From Leguminivora glycinivorella (Eukaryota > Arthropoda > Insecta > Lepidoptera > Tortricidae): a stretch of 64,000 bases of DNA. The stretch lies in NCBI RefSeq assembly GCF_023078275.1, contig NC_062985.1, positions 6,403,408-6,467,407 of the forward strand. The letters run 5' to 3'. Of this stretch, positions 1 to 10,215 are shown one piece after another. Under the pieces are notes generated by a model that was not told the DNA's origin, did no database searches, and saw nothing but the letters and a program-made list of their open reading frames with translations. Positions within the stretch are counted from its first letter, which is position 1, and the number at the start of each line of letters is the position of its first letter. Position numbers and translations under genes: made by a program.

Positions 1-734
1 CAATTGCGTATGATTTTCCTCGTATCGCCAACGATAGTAATCTTTGCTAAAGGCTCTGGTCGTCGGTATGTGTTCCGTTCGTGCGAGTAGTTGTAGTGTA
101 AACTACAAGTCATGGCCGAGGAGTGTTCGTAGTTGATTAATTACAGTATTTCTGCGAAATTATGACATTTACGGCGCTTCTGTTCTTGCGCTGGCAACTC
201 GTGCGCAGAGATCGATGGAGGGCAATTATTTTAGGAATCCAGTTATTTCGATAGAATTCAATGGCTTTCTCTTTTATGTATATAATAATGCTTGAGCTAT
301 AATCCATTGTATTTAATTATTACACACATACGTACACGGTATGAATACAAACATAGTGGCATTTCTCAATACTTCATTTTTTTTAAATACACAATAAAAT
401 TAATGCCTGAAATCAACAGAATGTAAACAAATTAAGACTCAGAACGTCAGAACCTTAATGCAAATTGGAGTGCAATAATATTCTCACTAATAGTCTTTTG
501 GCAGTTTTTGTTTTGTACTGCCAGATGTAGGTATATGTATAACAGTGGCGGGGCGTGAAAATTTTCGTTGGTAAAGCCGGAGGGGTTTTTGGAATCTGTT
601 TTGTATGGACTTCTACAGATACTAGAGGATTTTAGGGAACCCGTTGGGAATCGAGTTGTATCGACGCTCCGCCACTGATGTATAATCATGTAATATTTAT
701 TATCTTACGAAAAGTAAATACAATAAATACTGAC
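1..734 (-). other. gro: Start of groucho intron 2; no exon seen
   Basis: This stretch lies just beyond the exon 2 donor on the minus strand and should be the 5' part of groucho intron 2. I looked for the next expected coding block (the conserved LKLECEKL part of the Q domain) and did not find it, so exon 3 is probably outside the window. The sequence is AT-rich. The open frame at 447-689 (minus) has no recognisable motif. Confidence 0.6.
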
Positions 735-832
735 TTATGATATTGCGCCTGAAGGAAGTTGAACTCTTCTTTGATCCGGTCGCAGGACTCCCCCACCGTG
801 AACTTGATGGGTTGCCCGGGCTGGGGGGGACC
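735..832 (-). CDS. gro: groucho/TLE corepressor, exon 2 (start of Q domain)
   Basis: Groucho/TLE is a nuclear corepressor recruited by Hairy/E(spl), Engrailed and other DNA-binding repressors; its N-terminal Q domain forms the tetramer. Read on the minus strand, this exon gives GPPQPGQP, then IKFTVGESCDRIKEEF, then NFLQAQYH. This aligns residue by residue with the Drosophila and human proteins, where the RIKEEF and FLQAQYH blocks are almost invariant. The acceptor is a pyrimidine-rich tract ending TTCCAG at 833-838, so the exon opens in phase 0 at GGT. The donor is taken as GTCAGT (734-729), leaving a split codon AA+N after QYH where other animals have Ser. A second possible donor, GTATTT after position 731, would add K-S in phase 0 and is weaker. 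The exon joins in frame to exon 1 at 9997. The remaining Q, GP, CcN, SP and WD40 regions lie outside the window. Confidence 0.93.
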
Positions 833-3800
833 CTGGAACAGAACATTTTACATTAGAAAAAGGATTAACAGGAAGTCTTACTAAACTAAGGCTAACAGGC
901 CTTCTAATGGCCACCAAGTTGACAATGACAGCCAAGTTTAAGTTAAACGCATAAGTAGACCCAACAAAAACATCTCATCAATCACAGGCTCGACAAAACA
1001 TTCCTATCACGAAACAAAAATTACACGCATCCCAAATTATCGTAATACAAATTATCCTTTAATGACCATAATTCGGTGTGAGCCTCGCTTTAATGAAAAA
1101 AAAAAAACATCGCTCGCCTCTTAACACAAATAAAGTAACGCGAACACGCGAGCACGTAATAAAGTAAAAACAAAATAAAAAACTAGCTCCATAATAAGAA
1201 GCACGAAAATAAAAATAAAGCGAGGGACACAACACACGGTCGCCGGGAGGCCGGGCGGGCGGCAAAAAATAAATAACCGCTGCGAGCCGACGCCGAACAA
1301 ACGGACTTTAAAAATAATAAAAGGAGCGTAAATAAAAGCGTAAAAGGAACTGGCGCAGCGTGTAGACGTTGTAAATGGAGCTGCGGACAATCGGCTCGGG
1401 GAAAATGCCGGGAATTTAGTGAATGTGGCTGCGGTGAGCCCGCCTGCCCGCTGCCCGCCAGCCGCCAGCACGCCGCGCCGCCTTATCCTCCATCACTTCG
1501 TTAATGTCGTGACATTTACAATGCCCATCAATATTTTATGGGGACTCTGATGATATAGCAGTCGTTTACCGTTATCAGCACTTAATGTACTCGTAACGAC
1601 GGCCCCGAGCTACTTGTTTTCATTTTACGAGAGCGATCTATAAAAGAAGGTGCGATTTGTTTCATTTCACTTCGCGCGGCAATTATATTCCATTTCTCTC
1701 GGCGTGCAATTATTTATCCATGTACATGTACACATCTCACGATCGGAGAATAAAATAAATCGACAGTTACATTACAGACATGGCATTATAAAAGGCAAAA
1801 AGAAATCCGAGTCGGTAGCGAGGCGGCGCCGGCGTTCATATCATAGCGAGTCTGACACGATATCGAGCCGAGCCGAGACCCGACCCGAGACATGTCACGC
1901 GAGACATTGTACTTACGTGTGTACTCGCCTTAAACCCAAGTTTCTATTAGCTTTCTAAGGTCGAGTGCACACTCGATTATAATTAGCGATTCACTTAACA
2001 CGTGGGCCGATCGAAGGCTAGTTTATTCCAACGCGTTTACCTCACCAGATTAACAAATTGATTACGCGTACTCGATGTTTAATTTAATTAGAAGTTCCAG
2101 AATACCCTGTGGTTGTGTACTTATCAGTAATTACAATGTTTCGTTAACATTTAGCTTGTAATTTAATACTTCGGAAACAACCCTTCCGATTTATCTGGGG
2201 CCAATAAGTTACGGTTTGGATTCAATTATTTGTTTGCCGCGGGACCGCTACGCGGCCGCCGCTGTTTCGCTCTCGCCTCGCCCTCCGCGTTCTCCGTACC
2301 AAGTTTTATTGCCGCGATTAAAACGGAAAACATCATGCAGTAGGTAAATAAACGCGGACCGAATTAATTGCTATTTGGTTATTTAACTAGATTACTGTAT
2401 AAATATAGTTCGCGATGGTTTGCATGTCAGTTGATAGGTAATTTTGATATCATGTTATGAGTTGACATTCTAAAAACGGTTGAACCTGCCATTATATTGT
2501 TACTGAATATGAATGCTTTAGTAAATTGCGTCCATTAGACAGTATTGAAATCCAAATCAGAATATAATTAAATTTGATTATGCCGTGAAATCAAATGGAC
2601 CATTATGTTATACGAGAACTACAACCCCTCAGTTGAACTATTATTATAGCAACCCTGTTTTACTTCAATCCACAAGTAATAGCATAAGTACGAATAAGAT
2701 CATTCTCAAACTTCAAACCAGTCACAAAAGGAAAATAATCGACGGCAATAATAGACTGAATAAACGTTCCCCTCGGCTTAAGAAAAAAAGATTCCCATGA
2801 ATTATCACCGAAAAGGTCAAATTAAAATACAATGAACCGTTTTTGAGTGGCAGTATTGTGTAGAGCCCGGATGAAAGGCCCGCATGCAGGCCGCTCACAA
2901 AAACAAAACTAAACAGAACGCGTTTAAACGGATATAAAAAGAAAAACGTGTTCTTACTTCAAATTATTGAATACGTCTGTCTGCCCACGTCTACCTGCTG
3001 AGGACTTCGTTTATTGGGCCGGAATTCGAGTTTTATTTTGAGCGCCGCGGCCCGGGGCAGCCCTCGCGCGGTTCGAGAAACACGACTATTCAATCACCGC
3101 GTATAAACTATACTCGCTGGTCAATTACCCGCAACTTTTTCATGTTTTTTTCCCTTTTGTAGACGCACTATTTTATATGTTAAGCATTTCAGTACTTTCC
3201 GAACTGCTACTTTCGGGAATTCGTTCGACAAATATAAAAACAAGGTCGTATCATTTAGCCGTCTATCGGTGAATAAATAAAATGGATCGATGTCAACGAT
3301 TTATTAGCAGCATTAGAGGTCCGCGCGGCCAACACGAGTTCAGCGACTCGGTAAACATCTAAACACCATTCGCACTTACAAATCAAACAAGAATACACAA
3401 ATATTTGAACTCCTCACTAGTGTACTCAAGCCGCGGGCACCGTAACGCCTTAACTACGCTTAAATTCAAACAAAAATAAACTTTATTAAAAGCTTTTAAA
3501 GTTGGGAAAGTTTTGAAAGTAAGTTCAACGGCTTTTTATAATGAAAAAATAAAATAAAAACTCTTAGTAAACTAATATGGTAGCTCTGGGATCACCAAAG
3601 TGATTTTATTTTCTTAGAAACTTCACCGCATGCACTAACAGGCGATCGACAACGACCTTCTGTGAACCGGCTGGAAGCGATTCTGTTTAGATAACGTCCA
3701 ATTGTTTTCCTGTAGAAAGTGACAAATGAGTCGACGGCGCGGGAGAGCTGTCACTTGAAGACTCGTTGAGGAAGGTATGATAATTAGTTCACTGTTCTAA

Positions 3801-4100
3801 ATAAAACATTGGGCCCGCTTCTTACTAAGTTATTTTGATGGAGAATTATTTATGAATCTGAATTTTAAATGGGTGTCTTGGCATTTCATATTTTATGCAC
3901 AACGGGTAAAGGCCTTTTGTCTTCTATAATTTATCAACGCCTAAAATCTATCTATAGATATGTAGCAGTAACTTGTTACACAATTAAATAAAGAAAATTT
4001 CATATAAATAAAAGTTAATATTTTAATTACTGAAAAATACTTATAAGTGATTTTTGACATTTTCAGTTACGATGTGATGTAACCGCTACTCTTAGGGACC

Positions 4101-4281
4101 ATCCACACTCATAAGACGCATGTCTCGGGGCGCGCAATGGACGTTTCCGCCACGCCGCCTGAATGTAATTCAAAAAACGTCTCCTCAGTACATTTTGTAT
4201 TGGAAGGACGTAAGACGCGCCCCAGGCGGCGTGGCGGAGACGTCCGTTGCGCGCCCCGAGACACGCGACGCTTAAGTGGGA
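4101..4281. mobile_element. GC-rich hairpin MITE in groucho intron 1
   Basis: A 41-bp left arm (4121-4161) pairs with 4223-4263 at 39 of 41 positions. Weaker pairing continues outward to about 4101 and 4281 (CCACACTC against CCCACTT). The arms contain GGGGCGCGCAA and CCGCCACGCCGCC and are far more GC-rich than the host intron. There is no ORF and no clear target-site duplication. It is best read as a non-autonomous DNA transposon. Confidence 0.75.
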
Positions 4282-4764
4282 ACACTGCCTTACGTACTGG
4301 TAACGCAGCGGAATCTCGACGCTAGCATACTGTTTGCCTACTCCAAATACCGAGTTTATTTTCTCTGATAACGCTATCACCACGAATGTCAGGAATTATT
4401 TCGGACGAACATTGACTCAAGGCACTTCACTTATCAACACGATAACCCCTTTTAACGAGTTATAATAAACGCACCAAAATAATCGTTAATGACACAGTTT
4501 CATATAAATTATGCCTGTTTGCTCGCATGATATGTTTGACGAAACTTGGATACGACGATCCAATTTGTAGGTACGTAGCGGTAATGCCGTCACTCAAATA
4601 TTGACGCAGTGGGCGACACGGATTTCGAGAAAACAGACAAATAGCCTCTTTGACAAACACCTCTCCTCGCTCACGTTCGGCGATGACTACAAATGACGCA
4701 GTAAACAGCGCCGTGACGTTATGGAGAAAGAGTTTAGAGAGGTACAGCAGGGCAAATCCCGACT

Positions 4765-4937
4765 CCCGCTGTACTTTATACCTACTTATGATATCATGCT
4801 ATATTAGACTAGTGACTAGAAACAGCTTTATATATTATGTTGTGTAGGTCTGTCCCGCTGTACCTTATACCTATTTATGATATCATGCTATATTAGACTA
4901 GTGACTAGAAACAGCTTTATAATATGTTGTGTAGGTT
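4765..4937. repeat. Tandem duplication, period 89 bp
   Basis: Unit 1 begins CCCGCTGTACTTTATACC at 4765. Unit 2 begins CCCGCTGTACCTTATACC at 4854. The units differ only by a few substitutions and a small indel near TATATTATG, so the duplication is recent. Confidence 0.85.
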
Positions 4938-7900
4938 TATAATTTAATAATTTTAATTAATAGGTAATGCACAGACTTAATCTAAGAGGTATGTAATACT
5001 AGTTTGCTTAAGAATTGCAAATTCATGTAGGTAATGCGTCTTAACACTTAAGAGTCACAACTAAGAGCAAATCCGGCCAGTGCAATCGCTAGTACAATTA
5101 CAATCATCTAATCTATTATTTGATTAATTTAATTATGTTGATCTCACGCTAAGTACTGCGGTGTAGGTTGTTAGCGATACCCGCAAACGAGAAGATCCAT
5201 TACAAGCCGGTTTGCAAACACGCTCGTACCTTGATAAGTTAAGAGCGTCTTATCAAGTTCGGCACTTACCCACGTAAATACGGAACTAAACAAACATTCT
5301 TACCTGTAGGTAATTCGGAGAGGAAATATGTTGTACAGATACCTACAGAGATAACAAGATCATTTTGGCACTGAATTTGAAGGTTGAACCGTGGCGGATT
5401 ATATTCGTTTTTCGTGAAAATTTTATAATATTGGTACTATTTAGAGTTGATACAGATTATTCATTCAATATTTAAAATTTAACGACTGCGTTTAAAACTT
5501 GATTGGTCTATATTTTTCCATATTTTTGTAAATTGTACGATCGACGTTATAATTTTATTATTGTACTAATTCAACAAATACACTCTTTTTTGAAAAATCG
5601 GCTGTAAATGTGTATAGATATTTTTATTAATACATCAATTTCATCACGTTAAGCGACACACGACACAACAGACACCCGCTAAAAATATTCCTACCAGAAA
5701 AGAACAATCAGTCGCTTAAACCTACGCAAGCGGTTTAAATTATCTCACTTAACTCCATGAATAGTAAATACCTACACAAAGTTAGTTCAGAAATACCGCA
5801 TAATGGTTCGGCAGGCATTGTCAACAATAAACTTATAACATAACCTCCGACACGGCGTGGGAACGGCCGGCAACCATTGTGCCGCTCCCAGAGGAATAAC
5901 GACTTATGTGAGTACGGGACTCAACAACGTATGTAACTTTATTCCAGTACAATGACACGCCACACAATATCTTCACACAATAAAGACTCATGTCACTATA
6001 ACAACTTTTAAACACATGTGACATTTTTAAAACACTCGTAAAGTTCTTGTCTCAAATCTAAAAAGTTGTATGCGACTGGAGATTTAACCGCTCATACGAC
6101 CTCTCTCGTCTCGTCTCAAGCGCCGCGCTCAGTACATGATCATTCATATTAGAGATCGCGTGATGAACGGCTAATTGCCTCCAACAAATAACCTGGTGAC
6201 AAATCGTTAATAAATAACACTTATTTTCGCATTACGTGCAGTCAACATTATTTACATTATTATGCATGGAATTACGAGATTCTCTCAAGACAAAAGAAGT
6301 GACGAAAACAAACATTATTCTTCTTGCCGTTTTCGTGACAATTGTATTGTTTACAAATAACAATGTTTTCCCCCTTCGAGTCAATAAATCCCTTCCGCTT
6401 TTTTCATAATCCATTCAAATGATATTTACAAGTGCCCTTTGGCATACGGTTTAAACGCAAATTGATATTTAAATTGTGGTCTGTATACGTCGGGAAATAT
6501 TGCCGGGAATGTCACACAGATGCACTGTGGTCTGCGGTCTGCGTCGGACTTCGGAATTGGCTGAGAGTAGCAAAAATCGTCCGTACGCAAAAGTCTGAAG
6601 GTCTAGTTTTAAAAGGTTTTTATGGTTGTGGTCGCGGAAGCAAATTAGCATAACGAAGTCAGATCGATCGTTGCTTTGAATTAAGTGTTCCATGTAGCTC
6701 AGCGACTCTGGTGTTAATTTGCTGGTTAACACGAGCCTTGCGGGCTTCGTTCGCAGGCCTAAGGTTTTGCTTGTTTTCGCCTGTTTCTGGCCAGCTTTGT
6801 ATAAATTATCAAGTGTTATTAGCATGTTTTATTTAGCTATCTCACTTCATCACTTGTTCATTCAAGTGTCACTTCACGCTTGATAGTTCCTCTATAGAAA
6901 GAAAGGGCCAGAGGTGACTCTCGAGATGAATAGACTACGAAAGATTTACAAATCGACAAGGAAGGCGTCGATTTTGAGGTATTAAAATATAGATAACGGC
7001 CTCCCTAGATTTTAATAGGTATTTAACTCTCAGAAGCTAGTACTTTGACAACATAATAAGACACGTGCTTTTCGATGACGGAAGCGTTCATAAATTGAGC
7101 TGACCCTAGAAACGAATGCTTGAACTTATTTAAACAAATGACGTGTTTATTGACATTATGACGATAGAGGGACCATAGGCATTTAACCTACGACATGTAC
7201 TTAAATCATGCCTTAATAAATGATCATGTAGGTTAATTTGGGATCAATATGTAGTTTTTGGTTATTATTCATACCAAGATATATATGTACATATAATATG
7301 TAGTCGTCATCGTCATCACATAGGAAGAGGAAAGGCGTTGGACGTCTTACCACTTTCAAACGCTCATGATGCAATGTCGCAAAAATCATCATCTAGTGGC
7401 TAGTGGCTATTGATGACATGTAAGAGCAACTAGTGAACTCGCAACATGTTTATGTGCACAAGCAATTTTATACTTAAATAAAAAACTTTGACAAGTCAAA
7501 GTATACTTTGAGTGGGAATTTGAACATTACAGACAAGATCTTTTAGTTTGCTCAGTATTTAATAGCAACATCTCAAGGTAAAGGATTGTTTTATTTATAT
7601 ATGTATGTACTTTAAGCAGGTACCTATATCAACATATCCCATCTATCACTGTTGCTGTCAAGTACTGGGTAGTCTGGGTATAAGCTACTGAGTACTGACA
7701 GGCAAGCAATTGTAACATCCTAATTAGACCGTATAAGAGCTCCAATTAGGACTCATTAGGAAGTTTAGGAACGTAGCTGCCGCTTTCTGGTGATGTCATG
7801 AACTTGCCATATCGAAAAATAAAGAGGGATATTTAATTATTCACCAGAGCGTTAATTACTTAATAAACAATTTTACACAAATTATGTAAATGACAAGTTC

Positions 7901-8710
7901 GCACGCATTTTCGACATTGAGCAAAATTGAGGTTGAGCTGAGAAAGTTAATATATTATTTACGTATAAAGCTACAGGGTAAACGCATCTATGTATATTTA
8001 TTTGCAATAAAATATTATATAAGACATGAACCATCCATGAATCATCAGTTAGCGGAATGAAGTGCCGCGACCGTGGGTAGGTAGGTTCGACATCCGCCGA
8101 AGCAATTTCACGGATAATTGAGTGTCTGACGAGCATTGATCAGAAAGCCGGCTTTACCTGCCTGCATAATGGCCTTACCAATAGATGTTCAAGACGTGTT
8201 GGTTATGCATTACGCAGCTTTGTGTAATGTATAGCCCTATACGTAGAACTTAGGAGAAAAATGAAATGTATGCGTTTAAAGTTCGAGGTAAGAAAGTGCA
8301 ATACTGACTGAGTCAAAAAACACGGTATTATGTTTGACAATGTATCATATGTGATTGTGCATGTTACACACAACGTAATGTACATATATGTAATTAAAAA
8401 GTGTCTCGGTCAGGCAAAATATGATCACATTATTTCTTAATGATAGAAAGGTTATGTTGTCTGAAATTCGTTTGTTTATGTACCTAGTACCTACTTTATG
8501 TGTAATATTTCCATCTAAAACAGTTTGTGCATTATTCCCTTGAATGTTTGTTGAGAGCCGTTTAGTAATTTTAGTAAAATAAAATACATCAACCGGGTAG
8601 GGCGCCGGTACCGCCGGTAGCGACATGCCGTCTCAGCGGGGGGCGTTTTATTACACCCCAGCTTCATTCTACACTGCTGTATAATTTTTTGTTAATTTAT
8701 ATCTACATGT

Positions 8711-8873
8711 CTTCTTCTTCCTCCTACCCTTATCCCACGTTATGTGGGGTCGGTACAACACGTCTTCCTCTTCCATTCTCCTCTATCTTTCGTCATCTCA
8801 ACACTCACATCTTTCTTCCTCATATCCTCTTTCACACAATCCATCCAGCGTTGTTTTTTTCATTTAATATCTA
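8711..8873 (-). mobile_element. 5'-truncated RTE-clade LINE with 19-bp target-site duplication
   Basis: The insert is flanked by perfect 19-bp copies of TTAATTTATATCTACATGT at 8692-8710 and 8874-8892, the signature of target-primed reverse transcription. On the minus strand it encodes the last residues of an RTE reverse transcriptase: WMDCVKEDMRKK, then EWKRKTCCTDPT and a stop. This fits the family's usual RWxDCxxxDM...DRxxWxxxTxxADP ending. The 3' UTR carries the CCCCACATAACGTGGGATAAGGG stem region and ends in a GAA-rich tail. Only the extreme 3' end was inserted, so the copy cannot move. It sits in groucho intron 1, in the same orientation as the gene. Confidence 0.9.
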
Positions 8874-8948
8874 TTAATTTATATCTACATGTATATTAAA
8901 TAAAAGATGTATTTAGTTTTCCCGACTTAGCGCCTGCTCTAATAGCAT

Positions 8949-9034
8949 GTAAAGTCAGCTGCGGAGAAAAGTAGACCCCCTTACATAGAAATTTGTATGG
9001 CAGGGGGTCTCCTTTTCTCTGCAGCTGACTGTAC
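8949..9034. repeat. Hairpin repeat (AGTCAGCTG ends)
   Basis: Left arm AGTCAGCTGCGGAGAAAAG...GACCCCC pairs with right arm GGGGGTCTCC...CTCTGCAGCTGACT, leaving a short loop. A decayed relative may lie at about 23205-23320 (ACAGTCAGC ... TCTCTGCAGCCGACAG). Probably a small MITE. Confidence 0.65.
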
Positions 9035-9035
9035 G

Positions 9036-9211
9036 TGACCTCTATAAGCGACATTACTAGCATCGACAACCTCTATTAGCGAGAGCCTCTATAAGTGAGA
9101 AGACGTTTTATTTGAACCTGGTTAATTGGAAAACTGGATAAATGGAAAACCTGGATAAGCGGAACAAAACAGCCGGTCCCTTGCGATTCCACTTATCCAG
9201 TTTTCACTGTA
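9036..9211. mobile_element. pogo/Tigger-like DNA transposon end (fragment)
   Basis: The segment repeats CTCTATAAGCGACATT, CTCTATTAGCGAG and CTCTATAAGTGAG, then ends TTATCCAGTTTTCACTG followed by TA at 9210-9211. Strings such as 'GGATAAGTGGAA' and 'CTTATAGAGG' next to a CAGTG...TA end are characteristic of pogo/Tigger elements. The other end was not found and there is no transposase ORF. The call is by pattern only. Confidence 0.45.
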
Positions 9212-9996
9212 TTTACTGTCTATGTTTTACTATTGTTCGCTTTTTAAAATACTGGAACGGTGTTCTATTTTGTTTTTTGTAGGGGCGTGACAAAATGAAC
9301 TGAACTGAACGTTATACTTTAGTAATCAACCTGAATTTTCATTAACATCTGATATAATAGAGCGATCATTTCAATTACCCTTCAAATTAGTTGAAAGGTA
9401 TTCAACTTTTCCTCGCGTACCTGTGATCGCCCTTTGTCGTTCAGATCAAAGACGACGAGAGGGGTCGCTTTAGGAACTCGTACAAAAACAAACATAATTT
9501 ATTGTAGTTCATTGTACGAAAAATTCACGATAACCATATTTAACGATCCGTGTGCGCACTGTTAAATCCACTTTACATTTTCTACAATTTTCCTATTCAC
9601 GGCACCTGAGCATAAAAAGTTAACAGTTTGGAATTTGAGTGTTTCGCAAATTAGTATGCACACAAAAAGCGCGAAATAAGCGCATTAAGTTAAAAGAGAC
9701 ATGTGGTGGCACACTTTCTCCGCTCTCTCAGTTTGGAACCATTTGTGCAAGATAATAACAATGGGAGGAGCTGTCAGTCGACTCCAAATTTATTTTTAAA
9801 AGGAGCAAATGACATTCGTAAATGAGTTGAATGTTTGCGATTCTTTGCCGACGGGACTCGAATTTGGCACTTCAGATCAATTTGAGACACTTTACTGTTG
9901 CTCAAAGCACTGGCACTATTTCACATTGTAGACGAGGCACATCTGTTTGATATCCGTTGATTTGAGGGTCGGGGTTGATCTCGGGCGAAGTCTTAC

Positions 9997-10065
9997 CGGA
10001 TGCCTGGCGGCCGCCACGGCAGCTGCGGCGGCGGCGGCGTTCATCGCGCCCGCGCTTGGATACAT
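9997..10065 (-). CDS. gro: groucho/TLE corepressor, exon 1 (N-terminus, 23 codons)
   Basis: This is the first coding exon of the transcription corepressor whose second exon is at 735-832. From ATG at 10065 it encodes MYPSAGAMN, seven Ala, Val, three Ala, RHP. Drosophila Groucho starts MYPSPVRHP, and vertebrate TLEs start MFPQSRHP or MYPQGRHP. Here MYPS and RHP are kept but an alanine-rich tract is inserted between them. The exon ends in phase 0 at CCG followed by GTAAGA (9996-9991), a strong donor, and joins in frame to exon 2 GPPQPGQPIKF. Start choice: this ATG has G at -3 and gives the conserved MYPS. A second in-frame ATG (Met 8) would lose it. An open frame continuing to 9916 simply reads through the donor. 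CpG-rich codon use (GCC, GCG) matches the surrounding promoter. Confidence 0.88.
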
Positions 10066-10213
10066 GCCCGCGTCAAACACCAAGCATCGTCTGCACACCA
10101 ACACAACACTCCACTAGCCACTAACAACACTGGAGCAATCCGCACGGTCAGTCACACGCGAAACTTTAGCGACGAGCTGTACGTCCTCCCTGCACGAGCT
10201 ACGCGAGCGAACT
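10066..10213 (-). other. gro: groucho 5' leader with a 4-codon uORF
   Basis: A 148-nt leader is inferred from the Inr at 10213 to the ATG at 10065. It contains one upstream ATG at 10087 opening a minimal ORF (Met-Leu-Gly-Val-stop, 10087-10073) that ends 7 nt before the main ATG. Such a short, close uORF could lower or regulate translation; that is inference. No intron signal is seen inside the leader. Confidence 0.65.
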
Positions 10214-10215
10214 GA
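10181..10215 (-). promoter_or_regulatory. gro: groucho core promoter: Inr + DPE
   Basis: On the minus strand TCAGTT (10215-10210) is a perfect insect initiator (TCAKTY), with A+1 at 10213. Exactly at +28 to +33 stands GGACGT (10186-10181), a perfect match to the DPE consensus RGWYVT. There is no TATA box about 30 bp upstream; that stretch is GGGGGGCCCCCGCGCGCG. Strict +28 spacing is what TFIID recognition of DPE promoters needs, and DPE promoters are common at developmental control genes. Under equal base frequencies the combined match is expected about once in 170,000 positions, and it falls 148 nt upstream of the groucho ATG. Confidence 0.85.

Larger units (their letters stand above)
833..9996 (-). 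other. gro: groucho intron 1 (9164 bp)
   Basis: GT-AG intron in phase 0 between codons 23 and 24: donor GTAAGA at 9996-9991, acceptor TTCCAG at 838-833. It holds a GC-rich hairpin MITE (4101-4281), an 89-bp tandem duplication (4765-4937), a 5'-truncated RTE LINE (8711-8873), a hairpin (8949-9034) and a pogo-like end (9036-9211). Two repeat-poor stretches, about 1440-1620 and 2980-3130, are GC-richer and could be enhancers, since long first introns of corepressor and developmental genes often carry them; that is inference. No exon of another gene was recognised on either strand. Confidence 0.85.

Noticed and set aside
729..734. Alternative exon 2 donor GTATTT after position 731
   Set aside because: It keeps phase 0 but adds a residue (K-S) not expected after QYH. 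GTCAGT at 734 has the +5 G and gives the family's spacing. Not excluded without RNA data.
6733..6757. Short GCCTTGCGGGC...TTCGCAGGC hairpin
   Set aside because: Arms are only about 10 bp with mismatches; not enough to call an element.
9916..9996. Extension of the groucho exon 1 frame through 9916
   Set aside because: The frame reads through a strong GTAAGA donor; the protein family continues at exon 2, not here.
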